Source: Dendrophyllia cribrosa
Taxonomy: Eukaryota > Cnidaria > Anthozoa > Scleractinia > Dendrophylliidae
NCBI GenBank assembly: GCA_024195265.1
Contig: JAJLRJ010000007.1
Span: 30,076,128 to 30,140,127, forward strand
Direction of reading: 5' to 3'
DNA: 64,000 bases
This document shows positions 13,901-25,900 of this stretch, in pieces. The first letter of the stretch is position 1, and every line of letters starts with the position of its first letter. A program made the translations under genes and the position numbers. The notes below the pieces were generated by a model. It saw only the letters and a list, made by a program, of their open reading frames with translations, was not told the origin of the DNA and made no database searches.

Positions 13901-16900
13901 ATCTATTTTAATATTCTTATTGTTCCAAATAATAGACTCAGAAATTGGAAGTATTATCGAAAATTATCAAACTCGTTAATAATTAATGACGTTATAAGCC
14001 AACCAGAGCACCCCATTCGGGTCAGGTGGATGAGTTTGAAACTCAATGAAACACCAGTTAAAAATCACTGGTGTTTCATCACGTTTTCATCACTAGTGAT
14101 AAAATTGTTCTTAATCTGCATATTCATAGATTACTCAAACACAGCTTAACATGAATCATTAATTCCACGTGCAATGCTCAGTGAAACAGAGTAAACCTTC
14201 AAAACAATCTGAGTGTTATATCTGGAACTTCAACATGACATCGACATTTTAATTTTAAAAAAATTGACCATTTTTCTCACTTTCGGTTGCCATTATCAAG
14301 AGAATTTAATACTTCAGCACCTTTTTTCTCTTCTAGAAAGCGTCGGATACAGTATATTATGCCATAAACAGTCTTCGGTGGATATCTCTCTCCCGACTTT
14401 TTGGCCACATCCATGACAAATTGCTAAGCCAATAATTCAAACTCAATGCGTCCATTTCTTCAATACAAGCAGAAAGTGACACAATCTTGTGTAAATCATA
14501 GTCCTTAAACATTCCTCCCCAAATCTCAGAAAACGGAAACTTGAACCGTCCGAGTAGTTTGCCATTCGTAGAAAATGGATGTTGCCCATTTGTTTTTTAT
14601 ATTTCGTTGATGGGGGAATAGCTTAATTATCGACTAAATATTCTTCTTTGACAACCGTTTTGGCCTCCCGAAACCAAGATGCTTCTGCTTCACACATGGT
14701 CTCATACCAAATGGTGAAATACAACAAGCTTAATAAAATTATGCATGTGACGGCATTTGAAAAGGAGAAAGCCCAAACAACTAACACTGAATAATTCTGT
14801 ATTGTTTGATTTGAGAAGCCAGATCAAAAACTCGTGCTTCGGGTTTCATCAGGGTATCCAGAACACGATTCTTTTTGTTTCCTCCTTCAGCTTTCACTTC
14901 ATAGACAGGATTGTCTCCTTTTCGTTCTACCACAACGTGAATCTGATCTTCCCAGTAAGCCTGCAGTTTACCAGGTCCCCAGCGCTCTGACAGGTTTCAG
15001 ACGAGAACTCTGTCCCCAGGTTCCAGGTTTGTATAGTGTGCCTTGCGATCTTGGAACTGTTTCCCCTTAGAGGATTACATCGGGATTTCTCTGCAGCTAG
15101 TGTGTACACCTCCGTCATAGCAGACTTCCATCTTTTGACGTAGGTGATGTGGTTTCTTGTCATTGACTCCGGTGATGTACCCAGGATAATATCAATTGGC
15201 AAACGTGGCGAGCATCCAAAGAGGAGGTAAAATGGTGAATACCCAGTGGATTCACTCTTGGTGCAATTGTATGCATGAACAACCTTGGGCACAAGCTTGT
15301 GCCACTTACTCTTCTTTTCTTCGGGTAGAGTTCTTAGCATTGACAGCAATGTCTGGTTAAATCTTTCTGCTTTACCGTTGCATTGAGGGTGGTAGGGCGT
15401 AGTCCTTGAATGGATCATCCCGCACAACTGCTGTAGCTGGTGAAATAACTTGTTCTCGAACTCCCTTCCCTGGTCATGCAGAATACGCGCCGGAAATCCA
15501 AAACGCAGCATAAAATCGTTGTACAGTTTGACGGCTGCCGTACAGGCTGACTTGTTTCTTGTGGGGTACGCTTGTGCGAATCATGTGAAGTGATCAACGA
15601 CGACCAAAATGTATTCGTGACCTCCAGAGCTTCTTTCCAGGTGCAGATAGTCTGTGGATATTAACTCAAACGGTTCATTTGTGACAATAGGTTGGAGAGG
15701 AGCACGAGTGGAGGTATTTGGTCGCCTTTGCTTCAGACAACTGCACACCCGAGTCACAAAGTGAGTAATGTCACAATGCATGTGGGGCCAGTCAAACCTC
15801 TCACGAGCTAGGTGTAGTACTCTCTCTGCCCCCATTTCCTGGTGTAACTCTTTGTAGACCAAAGGATGGAATAGACCACTTTGACTATACGGCGGCCATT
15901 TTGAATCACAATGCATTATGGGGCGGCCAGGGGCAAGGACTTATCCAAGATGGCGGCACTCTTAGCGAGTCTTTTTACGCTGTAAGTTCCGAAGGATTTC
16001 TAGCATAGTATGGGCAAGGGTGATCGATGTGCCCTTTTCGGCTGCAATAATGACAGAAGTTACAAAAATAATTTTATCATTAAGCCTCATATAAGTGCGT
16101 TTAATGGCAGCAATGAATTTCGACTGCGGAAATGTCGAGAGCAGAAATGTTACAACGTCTTGACCGAGTTGATTACAAGCCGCGAAAATCGCCTAAGGGG
16201 CCGATTACATGGCGAAATTCAGCCTCTACTAAATTTCGGCCCGGTTGCCAGGCTGAAATTTTGTTGTGATTGTATGGCGAGTTTCAGCCTGGCTAAAAAT
16301 TGAGAGGGGGTGTGAAAGTCCAAACAAGTTGGCGTCTAAAATCAAATTTGAGGAAATTGATGTTTAGATTTGTTTAAAATAAGTGGTATTGTTACACTAC
16401 AGACATTCCATGGCCATACCTTCAAGAAATGTTTAATTCGTGGTGAAATAAAAATAACTTTATCCACAATAAATAAAATCACCATTAATATGCTCCATTC
16501 TACTTACAGTTAGCCGGCATCGAAATAAATTCCAGTTGCGATTTTAATTGTCATAATCCGTATCCCACCGATACCTTTCTCTGTATTTTCCTTTTTAGTT
16601 GATATCTGTCCGTCTAAAGCCGTGGTTTTTTTTTCATTAAAATCATTATGATTTCCCATGATTTATGAGTTTAGGCTGGGCAAAAATTTTATTGCGATTA
16701 CATGTTTTTTTCTCGTTTGGTCAGGCTGAAAATTCCAGTCCGGTTCGATCAAACCGAGTAATACAGACTACAGTGCGACCAATGAAACAGAAAGCGACCT
16801 CCCTTTAATAAGCACCCTCTTGGTGCTACGACATCGCACACCCTTCCTCCTGAATAGCAGCGAGGAAAAAATCAGTATGAATTAAGAAAAGGTGTTCAGT

Positions 16901-19900
16901 CTCCATTTAGTTTATTTTTCTTATGTATTCATATTTCCTATGTTGTTAGTATCCTACGTTAGGGGTTTCCTAAGTTTCATAGTAGTTCTTTCCTGTGGTG
17001 CTATTTGCCGTGAACAGTTTGTTTTCTCGACTTTTTAGTCACGCTGTTCCCACTGAAAGGGTAGCACTCAGTTAAACTGAACGAGGCAGTCAGTGACCCT
17101 GGGGGCTGTCCCATATAAAATTTAAGGGGGCGATCGTCATTTCGCAGTTATCAGACGTAGTTTTTTAAGTACCAAAGAGCTGACTTTGGTAGAGGAAGGA
17201 TAAATCTACAAGTTTATTAACAAAAAATTAGATCAATTTAATGGGAGCAAGTTGTAGACATCTGAGTGTGTATTTCCAGCATTTCTATTATGTATGGGAA
17301 ACGTCACTCATTAAGATTCGGCTCTGACTTTTGCGTGAAACAAGCAGCAATCTTCACATCAAACGGCGACATGTCTTCCTTACGTGTGAATATGATTTTT
17401 TCGCAGTTCGAGCAGTAAAAATTGTGGACTTTTACGATCGAAAGTCTGAGGTCAGTGTGAGGTTCAAAACTCGCGCGTTTTTTTTCAAGTCTTTGTCTTA
17501 CAGTACATATAATAATACTTTAATACTCGACTTTGGCTAAAAGAATTACATCGAATTTACAATTAAAAAGATAACAAAAAGCAAACTTTACTATACTATA
17601 TACAATATACTTGTATGCCTTTATACTATTTACTTGTGCAGCCTTGCCCCGCAACAATGGTTGCCATGAATAAACAACAATGTGAAAGAGTTGGTTATTG
17701 TTCATCGTGGCAAGGCACAATAAAGTGTTTCCTTGTTTGTGTCACAATGTAATCACTTTAGATGTTGATCTCGCGTTTCGACTGCTTACTGATTGTCTTC
17801 ATCAGGCGATGCGGTCGACTGATTATGCGTCACCATAAGTATCATGATGGTGGGCTGTGACTGGTGGAACATGATTCTCAATATTCCTCATTATTTCTCT
17901 GTCTTCGGTTGTAATACCGTTCCGTTGTTGTATTTCTTGCCCGTTGGCATCCACGCTTAGTCCAGTTAGGCCGGTCACCCATTTAACTGCGGGTCACAGA
18001 CACCTCGGTGGTCACACAGTAAAATTCCATGGGACTCTGGGTCTCCCACAACTAATTTACTCGGTCTCAATTATTTTAAGAGTGACAATGAACAGGGTTT
18101 GACATTAAATTCACTAGAGCATCTGAGTGTTTGATGTCCTGGATAGCTCAAGCTGTTTCAAGTTCCTCTCAGTCAAACTTTCATTCTCTTTTTTGAGTGC
18201 CTCCAACTTATCTTCGTTTCTACATGTGTAATCACCTTGTCTAGAATCCACTATATGTTCAACATTTTTCATTTCTCATTTTTTTCGCAACTGGTTGGAC
18301 AACTGGTCGTAGTTTCAAGCCTTGTACATTTTGGAGTCGAACACTACACTACCTTCTGCTGGTGGTGATCGCTTCAGTAGGCGATTTTCGCAGCGTAGCT
18401 TGATCCCATGTTCTTCTTAACCCTTCAGATATAGTGTTGGATGCCGATCAACATATGCAGGCCTGCCAAACTTAAAATGCTTTGAAAAAACCCTCGTGTT
18501 TGGGTCTTCCTTGAAATCAACTCTGTTTAACAGCTTAGTCAAGACGTGAATATTCATGCTCCTGACATTCAGTTCCAAAGTCGAAATTCGTTGCTGCCAT
18601 TAAACGCACTTATATGAGGCTTAATGATAAAATTATTTTTGTAACTTCTGTTATTATTGCAGCCGAAAAGGGCACATCGATCACCCTTGCCCATACTAAG
18701 CTAGAAATCCTTCGGAACTTACAGCGTAAAAAGACTCGCTCAGAACGCCGCCATCTTGGAAAAGTCCTTGCCCCCTGGCCGCCCCATAATGCATTGTGAT
18801 TCAAAATGGCCGCCGTATCGTCGAAGTGGCCTATCGCTTCGGCAACACCAGCTGTAAATACTCTCCACACTTTCTTCTTAGTAGCCCATCTCTTCCAATT
18901 TCCAACTTTGGCCATTCACGCAGTAACTTTCTTGTGTACGGAAGTTCTCTACAAATGTCATTGGTTGCCGGTTTCCGCCCATCCGATTTGTATGCTACCA
19001 CTCTGCCGATACTTGGGTCTCGTTTCTGAGATGCCAAAATGACACGAGGCTCGATCTTGTCGTACTTCCTGGAATTAAGGACGTTCGCGCTTATTGTTTA
19101 TGCACATCCTTACTGCGCACACAATTCATGTCGCAACGCCATGCCATGTCATGCACGAGCGCGCGCGCAAGGAAATCTAAGCACATGAAGGGCTGGTAGC
19201 CGTTGCGTTAACTTTGCTTAGATTTAACTCGCTTGGATGGTCGGTGACCCCCAATTTTTTTTTTATAGATAATTTTCTTTGTCAATTCTCAACAGATTGT
19301 GAAAAAATGAACAAAAAATCAATGTAGGAAGTTTAATTTTTTTCCATTTTTCTGCCCGCGCGACATCGAATCCTGGCAACTTGTGGCTGTCAGAGTTTGC
19401 AAATGCTGTCATTCACAGATTAGATTTCCTCTAGAGAACGTCACCAGTTGAACCGGGTGACAGTGGAGTATGTTAAAAACATTGCTCTCCGACAGTACAG
19501 TCTGCATTTTATACTCAGTCTGTAGTCTGCATTTCATACCTTCATTTTGTACTGACCGTGCCCATAACCTAGATAGCAAAGTGTTGTCTAATCCTGTACC
19601 AAATAAACCCGATTGAAGTATAGTTTTTCACCAGAGTTCTTGTTGACATTATGTGACAGTAGGTTTGCAATCTCGCATGAGCAATTATATTATATTGTTA
19701 CATGTAAATGTCACAAAAAAATTATATCAGTTTAGTTTTACCAACTTGTTTTACCTTTAACCGTGCCTCTGTTTTTAGATATTATTCATGGATGCAAACA
19801 TATTTTATCCCATTGATGAAAATAAAGAATTAAATACTTTGTTACAAACCTTGTTTATTATTTTTATGTAACTGTTTCAAGAATGGAGATATCACTTAAG

Positions 19901-22900
19901 AGCTCTTATTGGTCTGTTGCACATGAGCAGAAGGAACTCAATCTCTTGTTGCATTTACATGTAGACTCACTCACTTCTTGAGACTGTCTATTTGATAACC
20001 TGTTCCTGGTTTTCCGAGAAGGCTATAGCTATGCACACTTACGAATACTGAACACTGGAGCAACCTGGATGTACAATGGTATTACCGAACAACAGTATCA
20101 TTTATTTTTCTACAACATTTATGTATTTTTTTGGATTTGTAAAAGCTTTATTGCAATGTAATCTAAACTTAAACCAAATGCAGTGAGAAATAGTAATTGA
20201 GTATTAGTCAATAGTTATGTGGCCTGATTAAGCAGCTACAGCATATTGACTCCAAAGTTGAAACGAATTTTGACTATATTTCTTCTGTATATGCTTTATA
20301 TGTATTCAGCTTTTTGTTAAAGAAACAATGATTATCAAAATGCATCTGGCATGCAGCTCTAACTTTTTGAAAATATTAAATTGTACAATGTAAACAAAAG
20401 TCAACAGCGATTTTAATGCATTCACTCGACTCTAATGGTGATAATCATTCAGAAAATAATTTTCACCTTAAAGATTGAATAACATTTTTCTTATACATGT
20501 GTACCGTGTCTTTAGATCCATTTCCTAAGTAAATCACGCTAGAAATTGATGTTATTCTCAGGCTTCTTAAGCCATTCTTGCCTACCAGTCATAACCTTCT
20601 TCCATGTAGCCATACGGCTCCAAATCGTGATCAAAGGAAATAAATCCCCTGTATCACTTCCTGACGAACTTGAAAACTTTCTCGAAAACCTTCATATTCG
20701 GTAACTTTGGTCTTTCTCTGTTGTCCACGGTCAGATTTGATGACTTCATAAGACAACTCACATGTGAGACTGCTTTCTAGAATAATTGCTGGCATGAGTT
20801 TTCAAACTGAGTAATAATGGCCTGGTTTTCGACGGTTTTCAGCCTGTTATTTTCAGACTTGCTAAGATAACATCGTTCTAAATTATAGCTGCAATTTGTA
20901 ATTAAGAACCCATTGAATGAACTGAGGTAAAAAAAAAGTGGAAAAGAAAGACAAACATTTGTGTCGCAGTGGTGCTTAGAGACAGCGCTTAAAGGTTAAA
21001 CTCACTCCTCCTAATGACATGCAATTGCCAATATATTTCATTTCCAATTCTGCTGCAACTTGGTCACAAATTCACTTACATGTATACTCATCCCACAACC
21101 ATTATGCTTCTCAAAGTAATATGTTCTATCACCTTCTTTGCGGCTCTACGAATTGGAGAGATCAAGCCACATGCAGGATTACCATATAGTCCATGAGCTA
21201 ATTCCTAAACAGTGGCTAAAAATGCATTTTCCTAGCACCCCCCATGGGACATGGTTTCTTTGGTATCAAAATAAAGCTTAGGGTGTACTTAACCAAAATC
21301 AACTTGTTTCCAGACGCGAAACCTGTGCATGAGCGAGAAAAGGGGGTGTTTTCATGGGCGGGGTGGGTGGGGATGTAGGTTGATTTTGTTCGTTGAATAA
21401 TTGAAGGAGATAGAAAATGAATTATATGTCTGTAATCTACTGTACTGAGGAAATTAAACTTAAACTTTGAGAAAGGTATCCCATATTGTGAATTGTTATA
21501 AAAAAAAACATGTTTATACATTTGTGACATGTTCCCATGGTAACAGTTGTTAAGGTGTTTAATTAGAGACATTTGTTTCAAAATGTAATTTAATTTCCTA
21601 TAACATTACTATAAAAAAAGCTACAATTGTTCACAAATCATCTGTGTTCACAAGTGATTACAAGACGGGGATTGTGAAAGAAGTCATTTTTCTCTTTAAT
21701 TTGGCTGCTTCCCTGTTCGATTCCTCATTTTTCCCATGACGCTTTGTCTACAAGTGGAGCCCATACGTCTGGACGCCATGTTGGAATTGTTTAGAGTTTT
21801 AAAGGTAAGGAATTAGGTGTTTTTTTTAATCTCTTTTTTACAACAAACTTTTCTGTTCGCTAAATTAGAAGATTTATAAACGGTTTGCATTGGAAAAAGT
21901 AACTAAAATGTTTCGTAGGTTTTTTTCCAAGAAGAACTGTTTACATAGTAGGTGAATACATATTAAAATTAATTAAGTGTCCCATTTGTCCACAAAGGGT
22001 ATCAAGTTCTTTTTGCGACAAATAAACGATGACTGAGCTTAATCCAAGGAAGAGGTCGTTTTGCGCTAGTACAAGTGCTATAAACTGGAAAAATGCCTTT
22101 GCCACAAAGGAGGCGTTAAATGGTAAGAAACTGATTGAGATGAACCCGGACATCTCTAAGCAAGGAAGAGACACAGACCTTGGCTGGATGCTCTGCAGAC
22201 AAGCGTTTTAGTGTACTATATTTAATATCGCCGAGAATCAGACCCAAGTGATCCCAGCATGGACCGGTTTTAACATGAAGTTACATGAGAAGAATGTTCC
22301 CCGCAAAAGTTCTATTGGTTACTGTCAAGTCATCAAAGCTAGTCCAACAGAATTGTCAACAGTTTACGCTGTGCTACAAAGGTCTCTCCAAATGGCTGAT
22401 CAGCTTGGCCAGCATGATGTCATTGTTGTTTTAGATCAGGCAATATATGCGAAGGCGCTTGATATCATGAAGCAGAATGAGGAACATTTTCAGCGTATAG
22501 TGTTGAGAATGGGCACTTTCCACACCATTTGTGCTTTTGCAAGCGGTTTGGCGAAACAGGCCTTGCAGATATACATGTGGAGAGTGGCATTGTTGGATCT
22601 GTCTCAGGAGTTCTGGAAGGCCGACATTACAATCGAGCTGTATGAGTTCATATGGTATCTAAACTTTCTACAACGCGGCTCACCGTAAGACATTGCAAGA
22701 AATAATTACAAATTAAGGGAGAGTTGTCATGCCCACAAGCAAAAAAGAGCAAAAAAGACTAAACGTTAGGTTTTGCAATCAAAAGACGAGGAAGATTAAT
22801 AGCTAAATTGTACAGATTACTGCCCGTAACATTTGTAAACTATAAAAATGTGACTATTGTATATTTTCGTGATTATGTGTGCATTTCAGACCGTTTTTGA

Positions 22901-25900
22901 TGCAATGCATCGCATTTGGTGGCAAGGGCTCCAGTCCTGGCTAGCAAAGCATCCTGCTACACAAGTTGATGAAATTGCCCTTGCAAATTTCATAGAAGAC
23001 ATCAGACGCGGTTTTTCTGGCGAAAGGTTCGAGCACCTTTTTCAAAGTGAACAGTTCAAAATGATGTCTAACCTGTATGAAGAATACTGCAGCGAAGACT
23101 ATTACCCGATGAAGACCTTTTGGAATTCTTATCTGGACATGGTCGAGTTGCTGTTAAGTTTTATTCCAGCAACAAGAGAAGGGAAACTGGCAACTGCATC
23201 TCAACTGTGTGAAGGGTATGCTGCCATGGTTCTTTGCATATGACCATACCAATTATTCCCGATGTTTGCCCGTACTTGATGCACATGTTGTCCACAAAGG
23301 AAACTCATACTGAGGCTCACCGACTTCTTGAAGTCTTGAGGAAGGTACATTTGCAGTTCAGAGGTCTGCAGAACATGGTTTTTTCCAAATACCCGTTGAT
23401 CAAGCAATCGAACAAACGTTGAACAGAAACACGAAAACTAAAGGTGGTATAGTGGGGTTTAGTTTAAAAAGAGGAGCAGTTCGAAGATGGATAGTTACTG
23501 CACATTCTCGCACTAAATTCATAGAAAAGTGCAGTGACTTGGCGGGGATGAAGGAAGTTGGAAGTAAATCCCATAAAGTGGCCAGCAAGTCCCGCATGAA
23601 AAAGGATGAAGCAAGTGTAAAACTGGTTCAGGGAGTCATTGAAGACTGGAGAAATCCATTTGAAGAGTCGGATGAACTTGTCAGTCTCAGTTCAGGTTTT
23701 GTAGCAACTGAAAGCATGAAAGATACGATGATCTCCTAAAAGCGAAAGAAAAAGGAAACACTTTTTTTATCTTTTGTCCAAAGCCGATTGGTGACCAATG
23801 CTTCTAGCGACCCGTTGCCGAAACTAAAACTATCAACTTTCCATCAGGTTATAAAGAAGAAGTCTGTGATCACAAAAGGCAAGAACATCTAGTCAGAGCG
23901 GATAGAAATCTGTTTGCTAGATTGTTAGTCATTGGTCAAAGTCGTAAGATGGATGTCAAAGAGTTGCTGACACATGAACTTGGACCATTACCGTGGTCTT
24001 TAGTAGCTTTGGATGGTACATTGGCCAAGACTAACAAATCACTTCTATCTGGCTTGGTTGAGAAGGGAGTAAAGTTCCACTCCACTCTTCAACTGTCCAC
24101 AGTTGGCATATTCGATGCCATGGCGATTCTCCAAATGGTTGTTAGAGTACCCGACAAATTTGGTGACCTGGCTGCAACGGTGTTTGACATAATTTTCACA
24201 CATGCGGGTAATGCTTCAAGAATCGAATTTGTTGGGAGATCAATATCCAGAAATATCTGTAAAGAATATTGAAAGGCAGAAGCGAGGAAACAAAGGGCAG
24301 CTCTCTATTGATATTTCGAGTCCACAACAACGGTGCCCTCGACAATGGAAGAAATTCCTAGCAAATGGACGCAACAAGACATGCCTGCTCAACTTTCTTG
24401 TGCGTGAATGGTCCAGTTCAAATGTATACGCACAGAAGATTGGAGATCGTTCCCTGTACATTGCACATGGTACAACCTGCACAACCTGGTGGTACTATTT
24501 CTTCAACAACTGTCAACGAATTGTGTACAGAACAAGGAGAAGCCGATACCAGGATGTCAGTTTACATGCGCTTCACGCATCTCAGGGTAGGCATCAAGAA
24601 TTAAGCATTAGATCCTCAGATACCGATGTGGAGATGCTGGCATGTTACCACCAAGAGAAAATTCCCGCCAGGATTTTTCTTGTAAGTGGTACCCAAAAAC
24701 GCTCACGCGTGGTGAGCATACCAGAAATTTGTCAGTTCCTTGGTGTTGATGGGTGTCGGGCCTTATTTGGTCTTCACGCTCTGACAGGCTGCGATACCGT
24801 AATTGCCTTTGCTGGGAAGGGAAAGAAGAATGGATTTGAGATTATAACAGGAGATCAACATCTACGTAAGATGATTCAGTGTCTTGGAGAGCGCCTGACA
24901 GCTTCCCAGGAAGATGTGCGGCACATAGAAGAATTTGTCTGTTCCCTATACAACAAGCCTGGCAAATGTGTGAACGATCTTTGTTATACCCTCTTCTGCA
25001 AGTCAACCAAAGTACAGTCACATCAGCTACCACCAACGAGGGCATCTCTTGCTAAACATGTTCAGCGAGCAAACTATCAAACCTTTGTGTGGAAGAATGC
25101 ATTGGAGGCTCACCCTACAGTACCTGATCCAAGTGTCGCTGGTTGGCTTGTTAAAGATGGCACACTTACGATCGACTGGACGGATCAGGCTCCAGCCCCT
25201 GATGTAGTTATGGAGTTAGTTTCCTGTGGATGCAAAGGCCAATGCAATACCCAACGATGTTCCTGCGTGAAAAGTATCCTCTCTTGCAGTGATGCTTGCA
25301 TTTGTGGAGAATAATGCCTGAAAGGGTCACATGAGACATCCAGTGAAGTTGGTGACAGCGATGACGATGATGATGATGATGATGCTGATGATGATGATGA
25401 GCATGACAAGGGTGATAGTGATATCTAAATCCGAGGACACAGATGATGTTCATTGACAAAGTTGGACTGACAGTATTTCAAATATGCGTAGAGAGCCATT
25501 TTCTGTGGATTTAATGTTGTTTAGTTGGTTTCTGCTAGTGAAATGTTAAAATAACCAACCCTAAACCACGCAGACACATGTAGACAGAGATTTCTTTGGT
25601 ACCGTATTGTATCTCTTTATTTTGGTTTTCTAGCTGTAGGGACAAATTACAAAACAATATTTACCAGAAGACATCATTGTTACGCTATGTTGTATTGTTA
25701 GAAATAATATATTGATCATTTTGGGTTTGGGGTCTAAAATAGAGAGAAATGGCTCACCAATGAAATTCCTGCTGCCATAGTAACATGTTACAATCGTGCA
25801 ACAGCATTATTTGCAATTCACACCATCAGATGCTCACCTCCTCCAAGTTTGAGTTAGAAAAGATGAAGATAAGATAAGTAGAATACCAAGTATGTTTCGT

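Larger units (their letters stand above)
15871..18835. mobile_element. THAP-bearing foldback DNA element inserted in Gypsy
   Basis: The ends 15871-16130 and 18576-18835 are inverted repeats of about 260 bp (outer ends ATAG-x-CCACTT, then gcggccattttgaatcacaa). Each end carries the start of the same THAP-type ORF pointing inward. Insertion separates Gypsy codons ending QLVLPKR (18836) from [10 protein letters not shown] (15870). A TA shared at both junctions may be the target duplication. The middle (about 16310-18100) shows no transposase core. Confidence 0.8.

Noticed and set aside
17770..17860. Hammerhead-ribozyme-like minus-strand text (ctgatgaagacaat ... gtcgaaacgcgag)
   Set aside because: The conserved CTGATGA and GAAAC words are present, but I could not find a partner strand forming stems I and III; the phrase is also common in unrelated repeats.
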